DNA of 53,768 nt. Source: Clostridia bacterium. GTDB lineage: Bacteria; Bacillota; Clostridia; Christensenellales; Aristaeellaceae. The notes under the pieces were generated by a model. It searched no databases. It was given only the letters and a program-made list of their open reading frames with translations, and was not told where the DNA came from. Position 1 is the first letter of the stretch. Every line of letters starts with the position of its first letter. The DNA lies in NCBI GenBank assembly GCA_030536295.1, contig JAUNQH010000001.1, positions 73,770 to 127,537 of the forward strand. The letters run 5' to 3'. A program made the position numbers and the translations under genes. This document shows, piece after piece, positions 35,270 through 44,311 of the stretch.

Positions 35270-35542
35270 ATGAAGCTGAAGAATGATTTTATACTGAGGA
35301 AGATCCCGGGGATGAATCTGGTGATCCCGGCAGGGGAAAACATCAGAAGCTACAAAGGCGCGCTGGTGCTGAATGATACCGCTGCGTTCATCTATGAACG
35401 GCTGCAGCAGGGCCTGCGCGAGGATGAGATCGCGGAGCGGATGACGGAAAAATATGATGTGACGAAGGCCAAAGCCATGGAAGATATCGCCCGGACGGAG
35501 GCCCTTCTGACCGAAGCCGGACTGGCGGAGCAGATACTGTAA
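35270..35542 (+). CDS. Orphan PqqD-like protein (RiPP recognition element)
   Basis: 90 residues. Features of the PqqD fold are seen: FILRKIPGMNLVIPAGE strands, LVLNDTAAFIYERLQQGLREDEIAERMTEKYDVTKAKAMEDIARTEALL, i.e. the conserved LN-x3-xxW/Y-helix segment followed by a winged helix. Such domains bind leader peptides of ribosomally made peptides and present them to radical SAM or other enzymes. No radical SAM enzyme or obvious precursor is nearby, so the partner is missing or elsewhere. Start ATG 35270 with GGGAG upstream; the gene is 92 bp downstream of the XRE-AbrB gene. Confidence 0.8.
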   Translation: MKLKNDFILRKIPGMNLVIPAGENIRSYKGALVLNDTAAFIYERLQQGLREDEIAERMTEKYDVTKAKAMEDIARTEALLTEAGLAEQIL

Positions 35543-35557
35543 AAAAGCCTGCACTCC

Positions 35558-35586
35558 GTGCAAACGGGATGCATTTCTGGTATAAT
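35558..35586 (+). promoter_or_regulatory. Possible promoter of the giant surface-protein gene
   Basis: TATAAT at 35581-35586 with a poor -35 (GTGCAA, 17 bp upstream). A leader of about 175 bases follows, in which I see no stable element. Confidence 0.4.
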
Positions 35587-35763
35587 TATATATATGGTAC
35601 AGGTGCCATGCCGGCAGCCCGGGAACGCGATGAATGCGTACCGTGAAGGATCAGCACTCATCCGGCACCGCTGCAGAGCATATGATGAAACAAGCCTGCC
35701 GTCAGACGGAACGGTCTGGTGTGCTTCCGACCGGCTTCCATCGGATGTGAAAGGAGTTTTTTG

Positions 35764-38700
35764 ATGATCTCTTTGCTGAAACGCGCGGGCAGAAAGATAC
35801 TGCGCACGATCCTTTGCCTGACTGTTCTGTACATCTGTGTATGCGCGCCGGCGGTACCCGGATCCGCGAAGGCTGAGATCGATACGGCCGAATGGATGAA
35901 GTATCTGCCGGATGTCATGCAGATCTCACAGATCAATCTGCCCGGAACGCATGACTCGGGCTGTTTCTATATGTGGTCGGATATCGGAAAGATGACGGCC
36001 AGAACGCAGTCCTGGACGATCCGTGGACAGCTGGATCACGGGATCCGCAATTTTGATATCAGGCTGGGCGATCACGGCGATGACAAATATGATATGAAGC
36101 TCTGCCATGGAGTGTATGATTGTTATGAGGAGTTCGAATGCAAAACAAAGCTGACGCTGGACAGCGTGCTGAAGACTGTGGAAGCCTTTTTGCAGGAACA
36201 TCCCAGCGAAACCGTCGTGCTGATGATCCGTGAAGAGAAGGGCGGGGAAACGGTCAACCGGAAGATCGAACAGATCATGCAGGAGCTGCATCACGACGGA
36301 AAGGGGAATTCAAAGTATCCGCACTGTGTTTCATATAATACCTGTGAAACGGTGCCGTGGCTGCGTGATGTGCGCGGAAAGGCGGTGATCCTCTGTAAAA
36401 AAACATGGGATGAAAGCAAGAAGAAGTATTCCGACAATCTGAGCTATACGGATTGGGCGACCGATTACCATTGGGGCGGAGATGAAAAGACCGGAAGCGA
36501 TACCAGCCCGAAACTGAAAAAGGAGACGATCGAGAAGTATCTGAAGCGCGTTTCCGAATGGCCGCAGAAATATTACTGGGGGATCATAGATACTTTCATG
36601 GACACCGGAGCAAACCTGAAAACGGTGCTCAATAACAATGAACCCCTTCCGACGATAAGCGCGCCGGCTCTGGTCTCAACAAACCTGACGGCACTGCCGA
36701 CCGCGGCTCTTTGGAAAGGACCGGATCATTGCTGGTATAAGCTGTATGATGCCGAAGGATTCAAGGATGTTTCCCTGTACACGAAAAACATGAGGACCGG
36801 CTGGTGGCAGTTTGATTTTCCGACGGAAGATCATATCCGGCAGATCATCCGGTCCAACCTGACGGATATATGTGAGTATGTGCTTCATATCGATCTGACC
36901 GGGGTACCCGAAAGCATCATCAACATCGATCGTTTTGAAGTGGTTTTTACCGCGGGAAGCGCAAAAACGGGAAACGCAGAGATCACACAGTTCAATCCCT
37001 GGGTAAAAAACACAGCGGCTGAAAATGAGTATTACACGTATTTCGGCAAATTCCCATTGGGTGACATCAATCTGGATACCCTGCGTTTCGGTCATAGCGG
37101 CCATCTGATGAGCCGGGAATATGTTCCTGTTCTCAAGTACAGGTCAGAGAAAGATCAAGGGGACGGGATCACGGTCATAAACGATTATTTTGAGTTTGTG
37201 CCCGTTGATACGCCTGTTCAGGCGGAGATATCGGTGGAATGGGAAAACCGTCTTGACTATGATCAGCGGCCCGCGGATCTTGAAGGCTTTATGCGGCTGA
37301 TCGGAAACGGATTCACTTTCATCGCGACCGACAGCGCGGGCAACCGGCGTACGATACCGGTACCCGGGACCGCCGGAACAAGCATCACGGATTACATTCT
37401 GACGCAGCAGTATGACAGTTCCCATATGTGGGTCAATCAGCTTCCGGGCAGTGACGGCCTGGGCGGACGGCTGACTTATACCGGGCTACAGCTTTCGGAT
37501 ACATCTGAAGACTATGACATCTCGGTCACGAAAGATGTCAGCAGCCATTACACCATTCATATGAAATACAAAAAAACAGAGGATGTGTCTGATGTTGAGA
37601 TCAACGTCAGCTGGCATGACGGTAACGATGAGTACGGCCTGCGTCATTCCCTGCTGGAGTACCTTATGGGTACGGGTGAAAACAAATATGATCTGTTTGC
37701 GAATTATTCGGCGGGAAACCGGTCGGGAACCGTCGCCGGCGTGCCGCTGCTGGGTGTTGTATCATATGACAAAGGTGAAAGGTTCATCTTCACCGTGAAT
37801 GAAAAAGCATCCGGGAATCTGCTGACCAGACATAAGATCAACAACCCGGAAATCAACGGGGAACGGGGAGTCAAGCCGGACTATCATTATACGGCTGTCA
37901 GCAAAACGATCCTGTATGAACCGTCGGTCTATCCGAGACCCGCTGAAAAGAATCAGTTCACTACCTTCACGGATATGTACCTGATGGGCACATGCGATGT
38001 GAAGGTCAACTGGGTGGGAGATACTCCGGATGACCGGCCGGAAAACGGCATTATCGTTTATCTGCCCGGAGATCACGGTGATCCTGTCGAGATCGGCCCG
38101 CAGAAGGGCAGCACATGGGTCAAAAAAGATAACGCGCTTCAGATCTACGACAAAGACAACAATAAATTGGCCTGTACGGACGAGACGGTATTGGTATGGA
38201 CTCATGAAGCGGATCCGCCGGAAGGCTACCGGATCTCAGTCAGCATGTCGGAAAAGCTGAATGAGCGCGGAAAGGCCCCGCATTATGAGATCACGATCAC
38301 AATGATGAAGCCTTCCTATACGGATATCAGGGGCCGGGTGGAATGGCGTGACGGTGATCGGGACCTGCCTCATGAACCCCCCGGCATTTCAGTGATACAG
38401 CAATATATGATCGATCCCGAAAAGGGAATGACGGAAGACAATATCGCGGAGATCTTTATCCCCGCCGGGGAGCTCCGGATCATCTGGGACGGAAACAGCT
38501 ACCGCTTCGACGATATCACGCGTTTTCCGGCGTATATGGAGAACGGTTCTCCGTGCACCTATCTGATCGGGGCGGAGGATCTGGAAAACTACAGCAAAAC
38601 GGTCACGGGATGGAATGTGCGCTATGAGCGGATGATCACCTTATCCGGCTCCGTTGACTGGAAAGACAGGACCCGGCGGCCGTCTGCCGTTCAGCCCACG

Positions 38701-41700
38701 GTCACGGTGATACGCAATGACCAGCCCGTCGGTCTGCCTGTGCGGGAAGAAAACTTCACCTATTGCGTGAAGGATCTGCCGCTTGCCGATGAAAACAATG
38801 TACCGTACAGATATACGATCATTGCTGAACTGGAAGGCTATGAAAAGGGTAAAGATATCAGCATTATCTACGGGGAACCGGAGGAAGGAAGCGATCCGGG
38901 GGATGTTCGGATCGACGCGGTGATCCTGTTCTGTTCCGCGGAACTGCCGATCGGGGTGCCGGTCGAACTGACCCTGATCAACAGTGATCCGGCTGCCGAG
39001 CCGGACAGCTTCTTCTTCCTGCTGGAAGGTGAAACGCCGGAAGGAGATTATCAGAGCATCCTTACACTGAACAGTGAGAATGCCTTCACGGACCGGTATG
39101 TTCTGGACGGAAGTCTCTTTGCCGATGACACGGATTATGTATTCACGGTCAGACAGATGTCCGGCGCGAAACCCAACTGGGATTATGACGAACATACAGC
39201 GGATGTGACCCTGCGGATCACCGATATCAACGGAAAGCGGACCGCACAGGTGGATATGAGCGGTGACACCGCCGTGCGTTTTACGAATACACGGCTGGAT
39301 GATACGGAAAGCATCATGGTAACGGCACGCTGGAACGACGCGGGAAGGAATGAGTCGGTCAGACCGGTGTCAACGGGCATCCGGCTGCTGGGTGACGGAA
39401 AAGAGGTCCGGAATGCCGCGCTCTCCGGTTCGGAAGGCTGGGTTTACACATTTGAGGATCTGCCGCTTTACCGGGAAGAACTGCCGAGGACAGCGGTCGA
39501 ATACACGCTGGCGGCGGAAGCTCCGGACGGATATAGAGCGGAGATCGCGGGAGATCCGGCGACCGGGTTTACGGTGACCTATACCGCGATGATCTCGGTC
39601 AGCGGCAGCGTGGACTGGGAAAACGGAAAACGGCCGGCGAACAATCAGCCCGGGGTACAGCTGCTGCGGAACGGTCAGCCGTACGGAGATCCCGTTCAGG
39701 AGGAAGATTTCACTTACATTTTTGAGGGCCTTCCGATCGCGGACGCAAACAACACGGCATACGAATACAGCATTATCGCCTCACTGGACGGATTTGACGC
39801 GACGTTTTCATATCTGCCCGCGGCAACGGATGTTATCACCGGTGATGTGACCTTGAACGCGCTGATCCGGCTGAACAGCCGTCAGTCGGATGTTGAAGTT
39901 CCCGTACAGCTTACGCTTGTGAACAGTGATCCGGCGGCTGAGACCGAAGTTTTCTCCTTCCTTCTGGAGGGTGAGAACCGGGAGGGAGAATACAGGAAGA
40001 TCCTGCGGCTGGACAAGGACTGCTCCTTTGAGGGTGCCTTTATGCTGGACGGCAGCCTGTTTGAGGATGGAAAAGACTATCCCTTTACGGTGAAGCAGAT
40101 CCCCGGAACAAAAGTCAACTGGGATTATGACAGCCATACCGCTGCGATAACGATCCGTATGGTCTGGCTGAACGGCGTGCGTACGGCGCGGGTGGATATG
40201 GGCGGCGGCACGGCGGTCCGGTTCACAAATACCCGGCTGAATGATGTCCGGGATATCATGGTGACCGCCCGCTGGATCGATGCCGGCAGGGATGAAGCCG
40301 CGCGTCCCGGACTGACGGAGATCCGGCTGCTGGGGGACGGTAAAAAGGTCAGGAACGCGGAACTGAAATGCTCCGCCGGCTGGATATACACATTTGACGC
40401 ACTTCCGGTGTACCGGAGCACACTTCCGCGGGCAGCCGTCGATTATACGCTTGCGGCCGACGCTCCGGACGGATATACGGCGGAAGTCACCGGGGACGCG
40501 GCAAGCGGCTTCACGGTGACCTATACCGCGATGATCCCGGTCAGCGGCAGCGTGGACTGGGAAAACGGAAAACGGCCGGCGAACAATCAGCCCTTGGTGC
40601 AGCTGCTGCGGAACGGCCGGATGATCGGGATGCCCGTTCAGGAAACGGACTTCACGTACAGCTTTGACGATCTGCCCATTGCGGACATGAACAATGTGCC
40701 GTATGAATACAGCATAGCCGCGGAACTGAAAGGTTTTGACGTCACCTTTATCTATGCGCCTGTCGTGAAGGATCCGGTGACAGGCAATGTGACCGCGGAC
40801 GCGGTGATCCGCCGGAACAGCGGTCAGCTGAACGCAGAAGTTCCGGTGCAGCTGACGCTGGTGAACAGTGATCCGGCGGCCGAACCTGAGACCTTCTTCT
40901 TCCTGATGGAAGGTGATGATCGGGACGGTCGTTATCAGGCCATTCTGGAGCTGGACAGCGAAAACGCGTTCGCGGGCCGGTATGTACTGGACGGGGATCT
41001 GTTTGAGGACGGAAAAGACTATCATTTTACCGTGAAGCAGATGCCGGGCACGAAACCTGTCTGGAACTATGACAGCCGCACCGCGGATGTGGTCATCCGT
41101 ACGGTCTGGCTGAACGGCGTGCGTACGGTTCAGGTGGATATGGGCGGCGATACCGCCGTGCGTTTTACCAATACCCGGCTGACCGATACCGAGAATATTA
41201 CGGTGACCGCCCGCTGGATCGATGCCGGCAGAGATGAAGCCACGCGTCCCGGACTGACGGAGATCCGGCTGTTTGGAGACGGCAGGGAAGCCGCCGCGGC
41301 GGATCTTGAACGGTCGGCGGGCTGGACATACAGATTCACGGACCTTCCGCTGTACCGGAGCACACTTCCGCGGGCAGCCATCGATTATACGCTTACGGCC
41401 GATGCTCCGGACGGATATACGGCGGAGGTCACCGGGGATACGACACGCGGCTTTACGGTGACCTATACCGCGATGATCCCGGTCAGCGGCAGCGTGGACT
41501 GGGAAAACGGAAAACGGCCGGCGAACGATCAGCCCATGGTGCAGCTGCTGCGGAACGGTCAGATGATCGGGATGCCCGTTCAGGAAACGGACTTCGCGTA
41601 CAGCTTTGACAGCCTGCCCATTGCGGACATGAACAATGTACCGTATGAATACAGTATTCTGGCGGACCTTGACGGCTTTGATGTCGTGATGAGATATCTG

Positions 41701-42894
41701 CCCGTAAAGCGGGATCCATGGACCGGGAATATCACCGCGGATGCCGTTATGAGCATCAATGAGGAGCCCGTACAGGCGGAAGTGCCGGTGGAACTGAAGC
41801 TGTCCGGAATCGATCAGACCGTTGTAACGGATTCCTTCACATTTGTGATGGAAAGTAAGGAACAGAGCCTTCAGGTCCGCGTACCGGTCGTGCTGAACCG
41901 GGAGAATGGTTTCACTGATTCCTTCAGACTTGACGCGAGCTCGTTTGAACCCGGAAGACCCTATGTGTTCACCGTACGGCAGCTGACAGACGGTCCTGAA
42001 TACTGGGTCTGTGATGAACGGATCGCCACGGTGACGGTCACGATCGTCTATATCAACGGAAAGCCCGCTGCCCGGGTGACTTCCGACGCGCAGGGGCTTA
42101 CATTCACCAATGTTTACCGTCCCGTTTCGGGCATGGTCAGCATAGAAACGGAAAAACGGATCATCAATCTGCTTGAAGGAATTGCGGTGCCGGACAGCCG
42201 CGATTTCCGCTTCGAACTGTTCAGCGTGCAGCCGGACGGAGAACTGCGGAAGATCAGCACGGCCGGTCTGACCGGAGAAGGCCGGACGCGCTTCCCGGAG
42301 ATCATGCTCACCGAAGCGGGTGAATATCTGTTCGCGGTGCGTGAAACCGACGAGAGTGTGACCGGCTGGGCTTATGACGGGACAACAGCTGCGGTTCGTG
42401 TCAGAGTAACGGACGTGAACGGGTACCTGCACACGGAAACCGATAATGTGCCGGTGTTCAGCAACGTATTTGAAACCCCTGTGCGGGATATCAGCGTTAA
42501 GGTCAGGTGGGTGGATGACAACCGGCAGAAGAGACCGGTCCCGGACAGTGTCGGAATATATCTGGCGGCTGACGGTGTCAGAGTCTCCGGAGCAAATGCG
42601 GGACCCGGCACCGTATGGTGCTGTACTTTCGCCGATATGCCCGAATATCGCAAAGCTGACATGACGAACTCGCCGAAGATGATCCCGGTCAGATATACGG
42701 TCACGGGTGAGAATATTCCGAACTTTACCTGCAGTGTCAGCGGAGATATCAAAAACGGTTTTGTGGTCACCTACACCGCGAACCGGATCGTTCCTCCGAC
42801 AGGCGACACCGCTGACCCTGTACCGGCGGCGTGTATCTTTATAACGAGCATGGCTGTACTGGCCGTACTGCTCCGTAAACGCAGAAGGTCCTGA
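35764..42894 (+). CDS. Giant surface protein: PI-PLC X-like domain, Cna-B/FctA-like repeat stalk, sorting signal
   Basis: 2376 residues. ATG 35764 follows AAAGGAG by seven bases and opens a signal peptide (ends about GSAKA, residue 37). Residues 50-390 look like a bacterial PI-PLC X domain, with catalytic-type His63 in LPGTHDSG and His115 in LCHGVY, 52 residues apart as in the Bacillus enzyme. Four divergent Cna-B-like domains follow (starting near 486, 609, 743, 853). A three-domain unit (Cna-B-like, FctA/pilin-like, Cna-B-like) then starts at residues 960, 1279, 1593 and, without its third domain, 1907. Another FctA-like and a Cna-B-like domain precede the sorting signal VPPTGD (2343-2348), a membrane helix and RKRRRS. 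I infer a wall-anchored phosphodiesterase or adhesin on a long stalk. No sortase gene is in the window. Confidence 0.88.
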   Translation: MISLLKRAGRKILRTILCLTVLYICVCAPAVPGSAKAEIDTAEWMKYLPDVMQISQINLPGTHDSGCFYMWSDIGKMTARTQSWTIRGQLDHGIRNFDIRLGDHGDDKYDMKLCHGVYDCYEEFECKTKLTLDSVLKTVEAFLQEHPSETVVLMIREEKGGETVNRKIEQIMQELHHDGKGNSKYPHCVSYNTCETVPWLRDVRGKAVILCKKTWDESKKKYSDNLSYTDWATDYHWGGDEKTGSDTSPKLKKETIEKYLKRVSEWPQKYYWGIIDTFMDTGANLKTVLNNNEPLPTISAPALVSTNLTALPTAALWKGPDHCWYKLYDAEGFKDVSLYTKNMRTGWWQFDFPTEDHIRQIIRSNLTDICEYVLHIDLTGVPESIINIDRFEVVFTAGSAKTGNAEITQFNPWVKNTAAENEYYTYFGKFPLGDINLDTLRFGHSGHLMSREYVPVLKYRSEKDQGDGITVINDYFEFVPVDTPVQAEISVEWENRLDYDQRPADLEGFMRLIGNGFTFIATDSAGNRRTIPVPGTAGTSITDYILTQQYDSSHMWVNQLPGSDGLGGRLTYTGLQLSDTSEDYDISVTKDVSSHYTIHMKYKKTEDVSDVEINVSWHDGNDEYGLRHSLLEYLMGTGENKYDLFANYSAGNRSGTVAGVPLLGVVSYDKGERFIFTVNEKASGNLLTRHKINNPEINGERGVKPDYHYTAVSKTILYEPSVYPRPAEKNQFTTFTDMYLMGTCDVKVNWVGDTPDDRPENGIIVYLPGDHGDPVEIGPQKGSTWVKKDNALQIYDKDNNKLACTDETVLVWTHEADPPEGYRISVSMSEKLNERGKAPHYEITITMMKPSYTDIRGRVEWRDGDRDLPHEPPGISVIQQYMIDPEKGMTEDNIAEIFIPAGELRIIWDGNSYRFDDITRFPAYMENGSPCTYLIGAEDLENYSKTVTGWNVRYERMITLSGSVDWKDRTRRPSAVQPTVTVIRNDQPVGLPVREENFTYCVKDLPLADENNVPYRYTIIAELEGYEKGKDISIIYGEPEEGSDPGDVRIDAVILFCSAELPIGVPVELTLINSDPAAEPDSFFFLLEGETPEGDYQSILTLNSENAFTDRYVLDGSLFADDTDYVFTVRQMSGAKPNWDYDEHTADVTLRITDINGKRTAQVDMSGDTAVRFTNTRLDDTESIMVTARWNDAGRNESVRPVSTGIRLLGDGKEVRNAALSGSEGWVYTFEDLPLYREELPRTAVEYTLAAEAPDGYRAEIAGDPATGFTVTYTAMISVSGSVDWENGKRPANNQPGVQLLRNGQPYGDPVQEEDFTYIFEGLPIADANNTAYEYSIIASLDGFDATFSYLPAATDVITGDVTLNALIRLNSRQSDVEVPVQLTLVNSDPAAETEVFSFLLEGENREGEYRKILRLDKDCSFEGAFMLDGSLFEDGKDYPFTVKQIPGTKVNWDYDSHTAAITIRMVWLNGVRTARVDMGGGTAVRFTNTRLNDVRDIMVTARWIDAGRDEAARPGLTEIRLLGDGKKVRNAELKCSAGWIYTFDALPVYRSTLPRAAVDYTLAADAPDGYTAEVTGDAASGFTVTYTAMIPVSGSVDWENGKRPANNQPLVQLLRNGRMIGMPVQETDFTYSFDDLPIADMNNVPYEYSIAAELKGFDVTFIYAPVVKDPVTGNVTADAVIRRNSGQLNAEVPVQLTLVNSDPAAEPETFFFLMEGDDRDGRYQAILELDSENAFAGRYVLDGDLFEDGKDYHFTVKQMPGTKPVWNYDSRTADVVIRTVWLNGVRTVQVDMGGDTAVRFTNTRLTDTENITVTARWIDAGRDEATRPGLTEIRLFGDGREAAAADLERSAGWTYRFTDLPLYRSTLPRAAIDYTLTADAPDGYTAEVTGDTTRGFTVTYTAMIPVSGSVDWENGKRPANDQPMVQLLRNGQMIGMPVQETDFAYSFDSLPIADMNNVPYEYSILADLDGFDVVMRYLPVKRDPWTGNITADAVMSINEEPVQAEVPVELKLSGIDQTVVTDSFTFVMESKEQSLQVRVPVVLNRENGFTDSFRLDASSFEPGRPYVFTVRQLTDGPEYWVCDERIATVTVTIVYINGKPAARVTSDAQGLTFTNVYRPVSGMVSIETEKRIINLLEGIAVPDSRDFRFELFSVQPDGELRKISTAGLTGEGRTRFPEIMLTEAGEYLFAVRETDESVTGWAYDGTTAAVRVRVTDVNGYLHTETDNVPVFSNVFETPVRDISVKVRWVDDNRQKRPVPDSVGIYLAADGVRVSGANAGPGTVWCCTFADMPEYRKADMTNSPKMIPVRYTVTGENIPNFTCSVSGDIKNGFVVTYTANRIVPPTGDTADPVPAACIFITSMAVLAVLLRKRRRS
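38641..39597 (+). repeat. Stalk repeat unit 1 (957 bp)
   Basis: Starts at the codons for LSGSVDW. Most divergent copy, 15 bp longer than units 2 and 3. Codes for Cna-B-like, FctA-like and Cna-B-like domains. Confidence 0.8.
39598..40539 (+). repeat. Stalk repeat unit 2 (942 bp)
   Basis: Starts at VSGSVDWENGKRPANNQP. Exactly 942 bp to the same point of the next unit, with long runs of identical bases at the junction. Confidence 0.92.
40540..41481 (+). repeat. Stalk repeat unit 3 (942 bp)
   Basis: Same length and register as unit 2. The first 50 bases match units 2 and 4 almost base for base. Confidence 0.92.
41482..42114 (+). repeat. Stalk repeat unit 4, partial
   Basis: Contains the first Cna-B-like and the FctA-like domain only. 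The Cna-B-like part is close to unit 3; similarity then falls and the third domain is missing. Confidence 0.85.
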
Positions 42895-42897
42895 TAA

Positions 42898-42949
42898 AGC
42901 GGACGGCTGCTGCGGCTTTGCGGGCAAAGACCGCGGGTCCGCTTTTCCC
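42898..42949 (+). terminator. Terminator of the giant surface-protein gene
   Basis: Outer arms AGCGGAC (42898-42904) and GTCCGCT (42937-42943) enclose an inner GCGG..TTTG/CAAA..CCGC stem, followed by TTTCCC. Confidence 0.75.
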
Positions 42950-42998
42950 GGTGCGATAAATGGTATGCTGCTGTACGGAAAAGAAAGGAGCGGGGATC

Positions 42999-43226
42999 AT
43001 GTTCGGACGTCATAAGAAACAGGACCGGTCAGCCGGTCAGATCACCTTTGATCCGGAAACGCAGGAAGCGGTCATCCGCAGCTCCATCTGCACCGGAGAG
43101 AAGACAGCGGGATTCCTGAGCAGGACGGACGGCCGGTTTACGGAGATCATGCTGATCCGGACACCGGAGGATGAAAAACGTTTCAAAGAAATGTGCAGGC
43201 AGGAGTCTGTGAGAACGATCTACTGA
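42999..43226 (+). CDS. Small conserved-looking protein, function unknown
   Basis: 75 residues. ATG 42999 follows AAAGGAG by nine bases. The sequence is hydrophilic with a basic N-terminus (MFGRHKKQDR), then ITFDPETQEAVIRSSICTGEKTAGFLSRTDGRFTE and a charged C-terminal helix. A single Cys in SSICTGE. No membrane segment or signal. It is a one-gene unit between two terminators. I do not recognise a family with certainty. Confidence 0.75.
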   Translation: MFGRHKKQDRSAGQITFDPETQEAVIRSSICTGEKTAGFLSRTDGRFTEIMLIRTPEDEKRFKEMCRQESVRTIY

Positions 43227-43298
43227 AAAAGGCGGCACCGGAGAACATTCGCTGTTCAACCGTGAGGGCGACATTGATATGAAGCAGATCGATCCCGC

Positions 43299-43330
43299 GC
43301 AGCCGGCAGGAATTGCCGGCTGCGTCTTTA
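43299..43330 (+). terminator. Intrinsic terminator
   Basis: Perfect 10-bp stem GCAGCCGGCA/TGCCGGCTGC (43299-43323), loop GGAAT, then GTCTTTATTT. It lies 72 bp after the small protein gene. Confidence 0.75.
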
Positions 43331-43357
43331 TTTGTCCGTTTTGTCCGGTTCCGGGCG

Positions 43358-44278
43358 TTATCTGCTTCCGGCGGAGTCGTTCAGAAATCTGTCGATATAT
43401 TCCATCAGCGGTTTGACACGCACTTCGCCGCGATGTCCGGTATACCACGCGTAGCACTCTTTCAGCCCGTCTTCCAGGGGGATGACTTCCGGAAGGAGCA
43501 TTTTCTGCATGGTGACATCCAGCCGGTACTCATAGTTGTGGAAGCTGAAATAATCACGCTGTTCGGCCCCCGGATCCGCCTGCCGGAATTCCGGGACCCT
43601 GCCGGCACACGCGTAGCAAAGCTCCACCCATTCCCGCACGGATACCGTTTCGGGATCGCCGACATTCAGGATGTGTGCGGACGCGCATCCTTCAATGATC
43701 CTGCAGGTAAGCGTGCACAGGTCGCGGACGTGAAAGAACTGCAGACGCATATCGCCGGCGCCCGGCAGAAAGAACGGTCTGTTCCGCATGGCGCAGTCAA
43801 ACACGAAGGCTTCCCTGTATACATTGTTGCCGGGCCCGTACAGATACGGCGGGCGAAGGATGTACGCGTCCGGTACGGCGTTCAGCAGCGCCTGTTCGGC
43901 AGCGATCTTGTCCGTTCCGTACTTTCCCCAGAAGCGATTCGACCCTGTCGCGGTATCCTCTGTGAAAGGCTGCGCGGCGGTCTCCGGATAGACCGCGCTG
44001 GAGCTGATCATGATATATCTGTCAAAACCGTCCAGGGCTTCCAGCAGATCCGTGATATCCCGCGGCCCGTAGGCGGTCACATCGACCACGGCGTCAAAGC
44101 GCGTTCCTTTCAGGCTGTTTCCGATGCTGTGACGATCGGCTGTGACAAGATGTACGTTTTCGGATTGCGGACGGGTGTTGCGGTTCAGTACCCATACTTC
44201 ATATCCGCGGTCCCGCAGATACTCCGCCATACAGCGGCTGACAAACACGGTCCCGCCGGTAACGAGGATCCTGCTCAT
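43358..44278 (-). CDS. NAD-dependent epimerase/dehydratase (extended SDR)
   Basis: 306 residues. The nucleotide-binding motif is SRILVTGGTVFVSR, the GGTxFxSR variant that replaces GGTGFIG in one group of Firmicutes epimerase-like proteins. The catalytic Tyr/Lys pair of classical enzymes (YxxxK) appears as YGTDKIAAE, with the Ser in MISSSAVYP. Substrate unknown, probably a nucleotide sugar or sugar derivative. The start ATG 44278 is ten bases after AAAGGAG; ATG 44284 is the alternative and adds MC. It is 33 bp downstream of the D-aminoacylase gene in the same operon. Confidence 0.88.
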   Translation of the reverse strand: MSRILVTGGTVFVSRCMAEYLRDRGYEVWVLNRNTRPQSENVHLVTADRHSIGNSLKGTRFDAVVDVTAYGPRDITDLLEALDGFDRYIMISSSAVYPETAAQPFTEDTATGSNRFWGKYGTDKIAAEQALLNAVPDAYILRPPYLYGPGNNVYREAFVFDCAMRNRPFFLPGAGDMRLQFFHVRDLCTLTCRIIEGCASAHILNVGDPETVSVREWVELCYACAGRVPEFRQADPGAEQRDYFSFHNYEYRLDVTMQKMLLPEVIPLEDGLKECYAWYTGHRGEVRVKPLMEYIDRFLNDSAGSR

Positions 44279-44311
44279 GCACATATCACTCCTTTGCCCG
44301 AATCGTCCGTA

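Noticed and set aside
38641..42114. CRISPR-like repetition
   Set aside because: The repeats are 942 bp, in frame and protein coding; there are no short repeat-spacer arrays anywhere in the window.
39808..42927. Very long minus-strand open frame (1039 codons) opposite the giant surface-protein gene
   Set aside because: It is antisense to repeats with strong codon bias, lacks a ribosome site and recognisable domains, and repeats with the same 942-bp period as the plus-strand gene. It is a composition shadow.
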